Assembly (NCBI GenBank): GCA_900491605.1
Contig: UESW01001503.1
Coordinates: forward strand, 46,239 to 110,238
Reading direction: 5' to 3'
DNA length: 64,000 bases
DNA from: Calamus simplicifolius
Lineage: Eukaryota; Streptophyta; Magnoliopsida; Arecales; Arecaceae
The notes beneath the pieces are model-generated. The model did not search any database and had not been told where the DNA came from. It worked only from the letters and a program-made list of their open reading frames with translations. This document shows positions 1 to 12,300 of this stretch, one piece after another. A program made the position numbers and the translations under genes. Position 1 is the stretch's first letter. Each line of letters opens with the position of its first letter.

Positions 1-7
1 ACATGGT

Positions 8-759
8 TTGCCAAAACTTATTTTTGAAAAAGATAAGATTTGTAATGATTGTCAATTTGGAAAACAAACCCGAGTTTCTTTTAAATCAAAGAATTTAGTT
101 TCAACCACTAGACCTTTGGAGCTCTTGCATATGGATTTATTTGGTCCTACAAGAACAACTAGTCTAGGAGGTAAAAGATACGGTATTGTTGTTATTGATG
201 ATTTCTCTCGCTTTACATGGGTTTTATTTCTATCTAGTAAAGACGAAGCGTTTTCAGCATTTCAAAAATTATTTAAAAGAATTACAAATGAAAAGAATTC
301 TTCTGTTTTGTCGATACGAAGTGATCATGGAAAAGAATTTGAAAACAAATCTTTTGAAGAATTTTGTAATGAAAATGGAATTGAACATAATTTTTCTGCA
401 CCAAGAACACCACAACAAAATGGAGTAGTTGAAAGAAAGAATAGAACATTAGAGGAAATGGCACGTACCATGTTGTGTGAAAGCAATCTTCCAAAATATT
501 TTTGGGCAGAAGCTATTAACACTGCATGTTATGTTTTAAATCATGCATTAATCAGACCTGTTTGAAAAAGACTCCATATGAACTTTGGAAAGGAAGAAAA
601 CCTAATATAAGTTACTTTCATGTTTTTGGATGCCGATGTTTTGTATTAAATAATGAAAATCAAACCTTGATAAATTTGATGCTAAGTCTGATGAAGGAAT
701 TTTTCTTGGATATTCTTTACATAGTAGAGCTTTTAGAATATTCAACAAAAAGACTTTAG
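8..759 (+). pseudogene. copia integrase fragment
   Basis: The first 185 codons read as the catalytic core of a copia integrase. Visible are an HMDLFGP block with the first Asp, the DDFSRFTWVLFL block, SDHGKEF with the second Asp, and NGVVERKNRTLEEMARTML with the catalytic Glu. The frame breaks near 565 and continues in another frame (526-759) with KTPYELWKGRKP and HVFGCRCFV, the conserved C-terminal copia motifs. The upstream zinc-binding part is only partly present at the window edge. In a live element it would be cut from the polyprotein and insert cDNA into the genome. The frameshift makes this copy non-functional. Confidence 0.9.
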
Positions 760-1059
760 TAGTTGAAGAATCAATTCATGTTATCTTTGATGAATCTAAT
801 GATCTTCCATCAAGGAAGGGAAAAGGTATAAATGATGCAGATGACATTGAAGATCAATTCAAGGACATCACACTGAAGGATAAGAACGACTCGATACACA
901 AGAGGTAAATGAAGGAGGGAACGATGACCACCTGAAGCCTCACAAGGTAATGATGAATTAGAAAGAGGTTGGAGGTATGTTCTCAGTCACCCCAAAGATC
1001 TAATTATTGGTGATCCTTCTCAAGGAGTTAGAACTAGATCATCATTTAGAGATGCTTGT

Positions 1060-2604
1060 AATAACTTAGCATTTGTATCTAAAATTGAACCTAAATGTTA
1101 TGATGATGCTAAAAATGATGTTGATTGGATTAATGCCATGCATGAGAAACTTAACCAATTTGAAAGAAATAATGTTTGGACTCTTATTGAAAGACCTCAT
1201 GATCATCAAATTATTGGAACTAAATGGGTTTATAGAAACAAATTAGATGAATGGTAATATAATTAGAAATAAGGCAAGATTAGTAGCTAAGGGTTATAAT
1301 CAAGAAGAGGGAATTGATTTTGATGAAACTTATGCCCCTGTTGTAGATTAGAAGCTATTAGATTACTTTTGCTTATGCTTGTTATATGAATTTTAAATTG
1401 TATCAAATGGACATTAAAAGCGCTTTCTTAAATGGATACATTGCTGAACAAGTTTTTGTGGAACAACCATCCGGCTTTGAAAATCACTTGTTTCCAAATC
1501 ATGTTTTCAAATTGAACAAGGCTTTATATGGTTTGAAACAAGCGCCCTGGGCATGGTATGAAAGATTAAGCAAATTCTTGATTAGCAATGATTTCATTCG
1601 AGGAACTGTGAATACAACTTTATTTATTAAAAGATAAAATAAAGATATATTAATTATTCAAATCTATGTTGATGATATCATATTTGGTGCCACTAACGAT
1701 TCTTTGTGCAAAGACTTTGCTAAGCTTATGCAGGGAGAGTTCGAGATGAGTATGATGGGTGAGCTGACCTACTTCCTCGGACTACAAATTAAACAAAGCA
1801 AAGATGGGATCTTCATAAGCCAATCCAAATATACCAAAGAAATGATCAAGAAGTTTGGCATGGAGACATCCAAGAGTATCGGTACCCCTATGAGCTCATC
1901 ATGTAGACTTGAATCCTATAATTCTGAAAAGTCTGTTGATTTAAAATTATATAGAGGCATGATTGGATCATTATTATATTTAACTACTAGTAGGAAAGAT
2001 TTTATTTAGTGTTTACATGTGTGCTAGATATCAAGAAATCCTAAAGAATCACACTTGCTTGCTGTTAAAAGAATATTTAAATATTTAAATGGAATAGTAA
2101 ATTTAGGTATATGGTATGACAAACAATCTAGCATTGACTTAATAGATATACTGATTCAGACTTTGCTGGATGTAAAATAGATAGGAAATCAACCACTGGA
2201 ACTTGCCAGTTTCTAGGTGTTAACTTAATCTCATGGTTTAGTAAAAAGCAAACTTCAGTAGCACTGTCTACGGCGAAGCCGAATACGTTGCAGCTGGAAG
2301 TTGCTGTGCTCAAATCTTATGGATTAAGCAATAGCTAGAAGATTATGGTATTAAACAAAAGCTATACCTATAAAATGTGATAATACAAGTGCAATCAATT
2401 TAACTAAGAATCCTATTCATCATTCCAGAACTAAACATATTGAAATTAGACATTATTTCATTAGAGATCACGTAAATAATGAAAATGTTGTTATTAATTT
2501 TTAAATACTGAAAATCAAATTGCTAACATTTTCACTAAGCCTCTTGATGAAACAAAATTTTATGAAATCAGAAGAGAATTGGGAATGTTTGATCCAACCA
2601 TTTA
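1060..2604 (+). pseudogene. copia reverse transcriptase and RNase H, broken
   Basis: Scattered frames give the copia RT landmarks in order: NVWTLIERP and GTKWVYRNK near 1170-1250, YQMDIKSAFLNGYI at 1400-1445, KALYGLKQAPWAWYERL near 1520-1570, YVDDIIFG (polymerase active site) near 1667-1690, and GELTYFLGLQIKQSKDGIF at 1757-1815. RNase H follows with ALSTAEAEYVAA-like sequence near 2262-2300 and the end of pol near 2604. There are internal stops (near 1256, 1350, 1636 and 2009) and indels, so the gene is dead. In an intact element this product copies genomic RNA to cDNA in virus-like particles. Confidence 0.88.
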
Positions 2605-3020
2605 ATGAATCAATTAATGAATCATCTAATTGATGTGACATCTTTTAATCAAATCAATTAAAGGGAACATCCTATCAAATTAAATGCTTGAGTATGCTGC
2701 AAGCTTTAAGCTTTTTCATCTTTATGAAGCATAACTTCCATTAATTCTTTCCACCAACCAACATTTGCTAGCTTTTTTTTGATGGCAGTTAACCGACCAG
2801 GCAACCAAACAGGCACCTGGCCAGCTAACCATCAAGCCATCTCCCTATATAACCTTTTTACCCAACCGATTCTTCATTCAAACCGTCTTCCTCATTCTTC
2901 TTCACTTCAAGCCGAGCGTCTTCACCACTCCTCCTCTCATTCTCATCCTCCCTTTCATTCCATCAATCAATCTATCAATCCTTTCTTCCATTCTCTATCA
3001 ATCCATCTTGAAGATAGTTG

Positions 3021-4602
3021 ATGGCTCCCAAGAAGAAGACAATCGCAAGAGATGACGATTGTGCCGATCTTCGCCGGAAGTCTTCTACTTCTTCATCTCA
3101 TATCAACTCCCTTCTTGCATCTAAATCCTTTGCTCATGGAAGGTTAGTTGATTTTAACTTCTTAGAACAGAAGGTTTTAAAATTGGAAAACTTTTAGTTA
3201 ATCAAGGTTGGGATAAGCTTCTATCTACTAAGAGACCTATTTATCCTGAGCTTATCAGGGAATTTTATGAAAATATCTCTTTTGGTAGTGGGACTATCTC
3301 TTCCTTCGTGAAAAAGACTAAAATCAACCTAGACTGCAAAACGTTAGGATGTGCTCTTAATATTCATCTGATGGTTTCTTAGAAGTCCTACCCAGTGAAC
3401 GTGGATATAAAATAGGTTTAATCCTTAATATTGACGACATGAAGCTAGTAATATTGAAACTCTAGATGCCAACATGTTATCTCTAGAAAAAAGATTATTT
3501 CACAGTATCATCGCCAAAATCCTTGCCCCTCGTGCTGGTTCGTTTAATGTAGTAAATGATAGGGACATATGTATAATGTATGACATCTTAATAGAAGACC
3601 CTGTTGATCTGCCTCAACTAATGATGACCGTAATGAAAGAATCTTGTCTAGATCTAAGGCTGCATTGCCCTACGGAATGTTTCTCACTTATGTATTTGAG
3701 TTTTTCAATATTAAGCTTAAGGAAGAAACTGCAGTGGCATTACGTCACTCTGACGTTTTTAATGCTCATTCACTGCACCATATGGACTTTGCCAAACGGA
3801 TGGTATTTGGTTAAAGGTTAGGTCTAGAACTGGTCAGTCTAGTATGCCACTGCCAACTGTGACTCAATCTGCTTGTTCTCCTCAGAACTTCTTCAATTTT
3901 GACTTCAACCATCCGAATCCTTACCTTGCTGCTATGTCTGATGATCAAAATCCTTTTCAATCTGATCCACCCAATATGAATGCTCCTGGACCTTCTTATC
4001 GCAATGACAACCAAGCTCCTGCTCCTCTTCCTATCGTTCGTATAAGTGATGATCAAATTCGCCTCATTATCAATGAATTGACCCTTGCCACTTCTAGTCG
4101 AAGCTCTGGAGACAGTGCTTCTTCTGTCAATGATCAGACTCTCGTACCACATATTTCTTCTGTTTTTGAGAACATGTCTCAGTTTAAACTTACTCTTGAA
4201 CGTCTTGTCCATGATGTGAACATTCTCAATGGAAGAGTTTTTCATCACAATGAATCTGTCATGGAACGGATCCTAAAAGAGATTAATTTTCTAAAAGGTA
4301 AGCTTGAGAATTTTGAAACTAAGGCAGAGTGGGTAGAGTACCGAATGAGATCCATCGAGACCCAGACCCGGGATGCAGCAAACGCTGTTGACCATTGGAC
4401 CGCATCCTTCACAAGGCTGAGTCAACTCATAGAGACTTACATCACTTTTCTGCCGCCTCTGCGCCTGATGCTTCTTATTCTCATCCGCACCTCTGGACTC
4501 CACCGACACAACCTTCCTCTGACAAGCCTGGATCTTCAAACAAGCCAAATGTTTCTTCAGTGCATATTTCTTCTTCTGATGACGACAAGTGATTATGTTT
4601 GA
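3021..4602 (+). pseudogene. SIRE-type additional (env-like) ORF with coiled coil, broken
   Basis: An ATG at 3021 opens a lysine-rich start (MAPKKKTIARDDD) and a Ser/Thr-rich stretch, as seen in the proteins plant annotators call envelope-like in SIRE elements. The frame breaks several times between 3190 and 3840. The longest remaining piece (3844-4602) is rich in Pro, Asn and Ser and then becomes heptad-like from about residue 130 (FENMSQFKLTLERLVHDVN onward), so a coiled coil is likely. No clear transmembrane segment is seen in the surviving frames. Membrane or envelope function in this family is unproven, so the label env-like reflects position and family resemblance only. Immediate neighbours are pol upstream and the polypurine tracts downstream. 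Confidence 0.65.
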
Positions 4603-4805
4603 CTTATGTTATAACCGTACTTAGTACTGTTTCTGTAATGCATGTTTATGACTATGATTTATGACTTGAGACCATGGCATGTAATGTTTGTATTACTCTA
4701 TTTTGTAATGATCTGAATGACTGCTCTAAATTATGTATGAATGATAACATCTCCTTGATATATTATGCTTAAATTTATTGCAAAACTCTTCAAACTTCTT
4801 TTTGA

Positions 4806-5018
4806 TTAATGAAAAAAGGGGGAGAAGAATATTGCATACATTAAGGAATGGAGTAAAATAATAACTCCATATATTTAGGGGGAGAAAAGAGTTCACTTAT
4901 TCAGATTGACAGGGGGAGAAATTAATGTTTTTCTGATTACACTCCTGTCTATTTATTAAATGTCCTATTCTTGTTTCCTTCTTGCTTAAGGGTTTTGTCA
5001 TCATCAAAAAGGAGGAAT
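4806..5018 (+). promoter_or_regulatory. Multiple polypurine tracts before the 3' LTR
   Basis: Three separate runs of GGGGGAGAA occur at about 4818, 4877 and 4911, and a further purine run AAAAAGGAGGAA ends at 5017, directly against the LTR start TGTTGACC. The last one is the expected plus-strand primer. The repeated upstream tracts match the multi-PPT arrangement known from SIRE/Maximus elements. Confidence 0.75.
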
Positions 5019-5169
5019 TGTTGACCCTAGATTGATTTTGAGATTACAAAACTATTAGGCAACTCTAAGCTTGATACAGGAAGTTCGGTCACCTTGCAGG
5101 TAAGTATCTGCGTGCAAAATTGACTGGTAAGAAAGTATTTCATTCTATTTTGCCTTAGATAATTTTATA

Positions 5170-6115
5170 GGCCTGGGAGTTAACTGGTTAGCTAACTTGT
5201 TATTCCATTTAGCTAGCTGGCACGCCTTTCAGCTAACTGGAAAGCTAACTCAGTGCTTGGCTAAACGTTATTAATTCTTTAGCTAGCTGGTTAGCTAGCT
5301 TGTTAGCTAGCTGAAGTTCCTTCAGCTAACTAATTGCTCGTCACAGTGCTTGGCCGAACACTCTTTAAATTTAGCTAGCTGGTTAGCTAGCTTGGGATGC
5401 CTTGGAGCTAACTGAATTCCACTTTAGCTAACTCCAGTTACCTGTTGTTTCTCCTGGCCGAACCATCTTCAATTTTAGCTAACTGTTGAGCTAGCTGCCG
5501 GATCTTTTAGCTAGCTGGGTTTTTTTGAAGCTAACTGCTTAGCTAACTATTTTATCTTGGAGCTAACTGGTTAGCTAACTATTTTTCATAGGTGATCCCT
5601 TGGCCGTGAGGTTTGAAAATTTAGTTAGCTGAAGAGCTAACTCCCTCTCTCTTTGGCCGTTTGCATTCTCTGGATAGCTAACTGGAGAGCTAGCTATTGT
5701 TTGCTTAGTTAGCTGGAGAGCTAACTAGGCTGAACGATTTCCTTGTTGCTTTTAGTTTTAGTAAACTAGTGAGCTAACTGACTATCATTTAGTTAGCTGA
5801 TGAGCTAACTCCACTTCTCCTGTTATTCCTGCAGCCAAGCTTTAAAGTTTTAGTTAGCTGGTGAGCTAACTACCAATGCACAACTCCTTTCTTCTGTCAT
5901 TTTGCATTGCCTATTAGTTAGCTGGAGAGCTAACTATCATTTGCTTAGTTAGCTGGTGAGCTAACTAAGAGCTCTGCACCTTTTTCTCCTGGCATTTACT
6001 TTTGCTATTAGTTAGCTGGAGAGCTAACTAGCAACAATTTTAGTTAACTATGGAGCTGCATCTGGATGCTTTTTTCAGCCGTGGCCTCTCTTGTGAGCTA
6101 GCTGACTAGCTAGCT
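5170..6115 (+). repeat. Array of short hairpins in copia U3
   Basis: More than 15 short inverted repeats of the form TTAGTTAGCTGGTGAGCTAA or TTAGCTAGCTGGTTAGCTAG are spread over about 950 bp. Each folds as a 7-9 bp stem with a 4 nt loop (GTTAGCT-GGAG-AGCTAAC or AGCTAGCT-GGTT-AGCTAGCT). The spacers between them are not repeated and contain CTTGGCCG-like words. Stems vary in a paired way (TTAGCT with AGCTAA, CTAGCT with AGCTAG). Some degenerate copies no longer pair perfectly. Confidence 0.85.
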
Positions 6116-6410
6116 GAGGATTATTGCTTATGTCTTGGCCGAATGCTTTCTTGACTTCAGCTACCTGGAGTTATTTCCAGCCAACTGCCGCCTGAGTTCT
6201 TGAGTTTGCTTTTCCTCTCTCACTATCTCTATTGCTATTTTGAGCTACATTTAACTTTTGGATTTTTGAATCTTTGCAGTGCTCTTCCTTCCTCAAATGG
6301 AGATCTGCATTCAATACTTAAGAGAAACATTTATAACGGTTATATTTTCTTCTCATTTTTATTTCCATTTGTTTCTAATGTATCTAACGGATATTTTCTT
6401 GTTGGATGAT

Positions 6411-6420
6411 TATAAATAGG
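6411..6420 (+). promoter_or_regulatory. LTR TATA box (copia)
   Basis: TATAAATAGG lies about 1390 bp into the 2140 bp LTR, downstream of the hairpin array. Transcription would start about 30 bp later, so R/U5 would be about 700 bp. No other comparable TATA motif is seen nearby on this strand. Confidence 0.6.
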
Positions 6421-6753
6421 TGGGATTAGAAGCACACTATGACGATTTTTAAAAAAAAAGAGAGTTTAAAACAGAAAGAAATCCAAGAAAAGAGCTTATA
6501 TTGCATACTATTGAGTGGTTGTTGCTGTGCATTCAAGTTCATTCATTGCTCCAAAAAAAAAGTCATTCAGATCTTTGAAGCATTTTCAAGCAATCAAGAC
6601 TTGAACTACTTCGACCTCGTTCATTTATTTTGAGTTTATTGCTTTAAAAATTATAAAGTATATTTTGGATATTTTCTCATTGTAGGAGCTTCTCTTTATC
6701 ATTCCTTAATCTTTTTGTAAAAGGGTTAGTGTTAACCCTGATTATTTTGGGCT

Positions 6754-6910
6754 TCCTTGTGCCTTGAAACAAGAGGACTAGCCTAGGTTTGGCTAGGGGA
6801 TTTGGTTTCCTTGTGCCATGAAACAAGAGGACTAGCCTAGGTTTGGCTAGGGGTTTTTGGCTGCCTTGTGCCGTATAAACAAGAGGGCTAGCCTGGTTCG
6901 GCTAGAGGTT
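6754..6910 (+). repeat. Three tandem 55-bp repeats in R/U5
   Basis: Copies start with CCTTGTGCC at 6754, 6809 and 6864. Each holds AAACAAGAGG and a small inverted repeat (CTAGCC, short loop, GGCTAG). The third copy is the most diverged. Confidence 0.85.
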
Positions 6911-7158
6911 GTAATCGTTGTGATACGATTAGTGGAATTTTCAAAGGTTTTGGGGAGTGGATGTAGGCACTGAGTTTGGCACCGAACCACTATAAACTTC
7001 TATGTGTTTGTGGTTGTTTGATTCTCTATTGTTATCTTTCTGTGCACTCCACTACACCGCTGCAAATCAAAATTAGGGTTTAAGCACATACTTGCATAGT
7101 AATTAATTTTTTAGCAACCCAATTCACCCCCCTCTTGGGTTGCTACATCTGGGCAACA

Positions 7159-9100
7159 ATATTATTAGTAAAGTTTATTTTCCAAAGCATAGCATGGATT
7201 TTATGAAAAGAATGTTTCAAGATAAAGCATGAGTTGAAAGCATGTTTCAAAGCAAAGCATAAATATTTATGAAAAGTAATGTTTTTGGCAAAACATATGT
7301 TCTAAGTAAAGTGCATACTTCCTTTTTGGATATATATTTCAAAGAGATGCATGGGCATATATGCATAGCAATGTTTCAAAAAAAGTATAGCTTGTTTTGG
7401 GTATTCCATAGCATGCATCATAAAGAGCATCTGGCCACTTATGGGACTGATCATTCTGTAAACTGTGTCGTAGCATGAGCATTGCACACACTACTTATAG
7501 TCGACACCTCCTTGCGACTTAATCGTACCATAATCCTGAGGCCAGGGGAAGTACACACTAGATCAGTCTAGTGGGGCAATTAATCACAGCTTAATAAAGA
7601 GGTAAGTTACTATATAGCCCGAGAGGGCACAAAGCCCATGGGAGGGGCCGCCAAAAGGCCCAGAGAAAAGGGGCAAGCTTACACTTAGGGTGAACCGTAC
7701 ATGTGAGGGGTGCCATGTAGTGTGGGGATTCTCGATGCTTAGTATACTCACTCACTGAGAGTACACCTACAAGAGGGCGACTATAGGAATGTGCCTCAGA
7801 GGTAGCACACGTAGCTCATCATCATGAGATTTTGCAAAAGGTTGCATTATCATATTCTAAAAAGGCCTATGGGCAAAGCATAACCCAGTGGGGAAAAAGA
7901 AAGAAATGAAAATAAAAGCTGGGCAAAAGAAAAGCAGGTCCTGGTGAGGGACAGAAAAGCATATACATGTTTTACATGGCAACGTTTATTTTCCAGTGGA
8001 AAAATTGTTGACACAGTATTTCAATTGAGTTGATGTTCTTGGAAGCATAAACTAAATTATAAGTTTTCTTCTATCATATCAAAAAGTGTGCTTTTATTTA
8101 TCAGTGTTACATTGTATCAGTATATTTATTAGTTTATGATGTTGTTCTCAATTTTTTCATTGTTAGATGGTTATTCAATCACTGGGACTTAGGTCTCAGT
8201 CCTTTATTGTTGGAATTTTTGTATTTCAGATCAGTGAAAGCTTGTTGGCAAGCTAGAAGGTTGGCCTTAGTTGCATAGTTTTATGATGAATTGGTAGCTT
8301 ACGAAGAAGTCCTTTGGGTGTATTTGGACTTGTTGCATAGTTGTATATATTGAGGTAGTATTGAGGCAATCTATGTATGGATGCATATAATTGTATCCCT
8401 ATGATATATCTTAAACTTGAATTGGATGTGAGAAATGACTTTTATTGTAGAATGAACTGTGAATATGATCTTTAATTATAACAACATTGTAAAGGAAGTC
8501 TATATTGCTTATGGTCTTGTAAAGCAGAGTACGGAGATTTTGTTTTTATTTGAGCAGGGATTAAATCAAATGGTGATGTGGTCTTTGAAAAGTATATGAA
8601 TTTTATGAGCAGGTCAAAATGTTTTAAACATGATAAAATTTATGTATGTAACTTATGGCAATTGGATAGGATTCACTTGAGCTTATGTTGTTTAACCTAA
8701 GGACTAGTAAAACTCTACTCAATTACCGTAAGTTGGCATGCATCGGGAAAGGGTTCCGATAGTTTCACTAAGATGATAGGCCATAGCACGCTATTAGCTA
8801 AATAATATATAATTTTTTTTAAGAATCAATTGTGATATTTGTATAATATTTTTAAAAATTCATACTTTAAATTCTTAGAGGTTAACCGTGATTTTTTATA
8901 ATATTTTTTAAAAAATCAAGCTTTAAATCGGTTTTAAAAATCCCGCGGGGGGTGGGGGTTGCGGGGGGAATGGCTGTCACTTCAGCAAGATCTCAGAGAA
9001 TATATGCCATGGCTTTAGAATAAGTAACTATATTATTATGGACATTTGAGAAATTTTTTTAATAGCAAATGCCAGTCATGGTGCTCGTTCCTGGCCCGAT
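7159..9100. other. Non-coding, probably old LTR-retrotransposon remnant
   Basis: No convincing ORF is present. 7490-7850 has words common in long monocot gypsy LTRs: a GTCGACACC block, AGGCCAGGGGAAGTACACAC, a GGTGAACCGTACATGTGAG block and GGATTCTCGATGCTTAG. I could not find matching ends or a target duplication, so family and limits are uncertain. 8810-8950 is AT-rich, ending in a G-rich run at 8940-8970. Confidence 0.4.
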
Positions 9101-9381
9101 ACATTAATGTGGTCAAAATTATCTCACCATTTTAGGAAAACAAAAGCCAGGTTAGTCATTTCCAAAGCCATTCATTGGCGGCAGGACAAATATCCAAATC
9201 TGAGGGTAGATTCGGTTGCATCTAGTGACATACCTTCCATTACTTTGGAAATTAGCACCAAATCCCCCACCGCACCGTACTCCATATGTAGCGAAAAAAG
9301 AGAGAGGAGAGCACAAATAAATCCAACTCGTGTTGTTCTGTGGTTATCTACGATCTTCGAGCTCTCGGAGCTCGGGTGGAG

Positions 9382-12300
9382 ATGAATTCTCTCTCGGATG
9401 GCGACTGGGATCTCGACTACTATAGTTGCCTCATCGACGAAGTCCTCTCCACCGATGTCTCCTTGAACGATACCCCAAGGTACTCCGATTCCTAGGGCTT
9501 CCATTCCTCATTTGAATGAATCATGGATCGATTAGATAGCCCTTCCATTGTATTTTTCTATATGATCGTCATGTTGTGCACCCTTGTGCTTGACTTTGCT
9601 TCTTAGAAGCCATTTATTCGTTTTGTTGTTGTATTGTTCTCAAGATGGTGTCTTTCTGATAATTTTAATGGAATTTCGGGTTTCAGAGGCTCGATTTTTA
9701 AAGTTGCTGAACGAGTTGAAAAGAAGAAAACTGATTTATATTTATCAATAATGAAAAGAGTGGGCATTTTTCACCCAAAAGAGAAAAGATGGGATTTTGT
9801 CAAACTATTTTTGAAATGTCTGATTAAAGTTGAGGTCCAAAGGGATTGTAACTCGGCGTGATTTAGTATCTTGTATGACAATGGTTAAAAAATACTCTTG
9901 GTTTAGTTGTAAAAAGTGATAAATAGAAACATTTGTACTTGCCACTGAACATAACAAGTAGTCTTGATGCCTGAAGATTTGGTTTCCCTCATCTACCATT
10001 GGAGTTGCATAATACTGGTTAGTGAATTGGCAATGATGTGGTTTGGCGTTCTCTAAGTGGCATGGGCATGGCGGCAACATTCCTTGTAGAAATTCATGAT
10101 GTTGCATTTCATACTTAAGTATTGTTTCATGTAGTTTTTTTTTATTTTCATTCCATGTGAGCTGCTTTTTTCTTTCATGTGATTGAAAGACAAAAAGTTC
10201 TCATATCTGGAATTAAGCTTGAATAGCCTCTGAAATACTTATTCTTATGTGATACGTTATTCACACCATCCCACCAGGGACTGGTTAATTTCAGGTCATC
10301 TTTGAACAGCTGAAAATTGTTCACTTATGTTAGTACATATAAACTAAGAGACTAAAAGTTTGAAATTTGTATGAGTCTTGGTTCTATATGCATGGACTTG
10401 GGATCATGTGTAGAGTCTGGGTATAGGCCAAATATCAAGTCCTTTCAATATCTAAGCATTTCTTCTTGCATAGCCATCTTCAACTGTCATGCCAATTCCA
10501 CTTTTAACTGTTAGATGCAGGTACTGTAGGCTGAATTGAGGTTCAGGATAACATAGACTTAAATACACAACATACACAGTCTTATAGGTGATGTAACTAA
10601 ACAACATAATGTATAGTCTATTGCGAATCTTAGAAAATGTCATGAAATCATCACCCTTATTTTTCATTCATTCTATGAGCACTGAGCAATGAATTTTAAA
10701 ATGTATTCATATTAGATGGAAAGAATTGTTGGTTTTCCTTTTTTTTTTTTGATAGCATCAAGGCTGAAGAAACAATTAAATATCAATGGATGTGATTTTA
10801 CTTGCAGTGCTGGTTTTGGGAATGAATCTTCTTTTACAGTTACTGCCACCCAAGAAGATAGAATTAAAAAAAGCTATGCTGCCTTATGTAGCTTAGTGCT
10901 GTTAACATTGGAATTTGGGACATGCATCATCCTGATGCACAATTTGATATACTATGTCAATATTTGGATGACTTCTAACTGATGTTTTGTATTCCACTAC
11001 CACTTTATTTGGTCATCTGGTTCAAGATGAAGTAAATATGTAAATACCTGTGCATGTATGCTGGGAGTAAGGGTTAAGATGAAATTTATTGTAGGATTGG
11101 AGCTTCAAATCTACAAGATCAAAATAATTGATAGGTTGTATAATTTGATGATCCACACCATTGATCATTATCTACATGTACACTGCCTATAAAAAAGGAA
11201 AAGAAATCCTACACATGCATCAAGTAAACATAACATAAACATGATATGCTATTTTCTTTTACTTAGAAGTATCCAAGCTCATTCAGTTTAGTTCATATCT
11301 GTTTTATGAAATGCACATCATGGTCAATGGAGTGGATCTTCAATCCTTTACTTGTGATAGTCTATGTTTGTAATCATTTGTTATCCCTTTAGCCAAAAAA
11401 ATGTCCTTGACTGGGTCATTCTTAAAGCTTTGGTTATATGACTTCTTGTTAGGTGAAGCTTGGGTTCTTAAGGATGACATGAAACATTGTAATTCACTTG
11501 CCAAGTGGCCGTATAGGTTACATGGGAGGTCCCTCTTCTTCCTGAATTAGCATGGCTAGGAATTCCACATCAATTTTAGAGGGCTAATGTCAAGCTTTAT
11601 AAAATTTTCTTGGTCCTCCATGGAGCATTCTCAATCTAGAGTGCTCCATGGCCAGCTCCATATTAGGGTGAGAAGGCTTGATGACGTAAATAGGTTCGAT
11701 ATTGAAGCAAAACCAATTCTTTGAGACATGAGAGGTTCAACTGACTGGTTCATGTGTGATTGAAACACTCTCAAAAGTCAAGACAAATGGTGCTCAACCT
11801 GTTCAATTAAATAGGACTGCTTGAAATCTACACTAGCAAGAAAAGGGGAAGAAACCCATGACAGAAATTAACTGGAGCAGGCCCATGGCAAATGCAAACT
11901 CTATATGGAAATAATAGTTATTGTGTTTTTGTCTGATTTATTGATTGTTAAATCTCAAAATATCATAGCTCTGAAACAAACATGTCGACCATGCATTGCT
12001 TTTATATTTATAGTGGCTTGTCAATATTTGTTATTTCATCATGTAAAGGAACCCTGCTAAGAAATGATGATATAATTCTTGAATCATCTGTCATCCATTA
12101 TGGATACCTAACATTGTTTTGCAGGGACGATGGTGAACCATGTGTGAGTCAAGGATCCAAAGCTTGTTGTGAGAAAATGAGGAGAGACAGGATGAACAAA
12201 AGGTGCTTCTTGGGCAATAATCTCCTTGCACGCTTATCTGTTTCAGTTGCTAGTTTCTTGTTTCAAAATTTACAAGTCTAGATGGTTCCTTTTCATCAAC

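Larger units (their letters stand above)
1..7158 (+). mobile_element. Ty1/copia retrotransposon, SIRE/Maximus-like, 5' part outside window, decayed
   Basis: Domains run in copia order: integrase (8-759), reverse transcriptase and RNase H (about 1060-2600), an additional ORF after pol (3021-4602), polypurine tracts, then a 2140 bp LTR (5019-7158) beginning TGTTGACC and ending GGGCAACA. Integrase before RT defines copia. An extra env-like ORF downstream of pol, several GGGGGAGAA tracts and a long LTR are the known marks of the SIRE/Maximus lineage. The 5' LTR, PBS and gag lie left of the window. Several stops and frame changes show it is dead. Lineage assignment is by architecture, not by a phylogeny. 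Confidence 0.88.
5019..7158 (+). repeat. 3' LTR of the copia element (2140 bp)
   Basis: The LTR starts TGTTGACCCTAG right after the polypurine tract and ends CTGGGCAACA. Near the end is the block ACCCAATTCACCCCCCTCTTGGGTTGC, split here as ACCCAATTCACCCC and CTCTTGGGTTGC, which is typical of SIRE-like LTR ends. U3 holds a dense hairpin array (5170-6110), a TATA box lies at 6411-6420, and a three-copy 55 bp repeat lies in the R/U5 part. The partner LTR is outside the window. Confidence 0.82.

Noticed and set aside
9107..9385. ORF of 92 codons upstream of the bHLH start
   Set aside because: No family resemblance; overlaps the probable 5' UTR and the bHLH ATG.
11982..12281. Single-exon gene of 99 codons
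   Set aside because: Only its middle (12125-12202) is coding, as bHLH exon 2; the rest is intron read-through.
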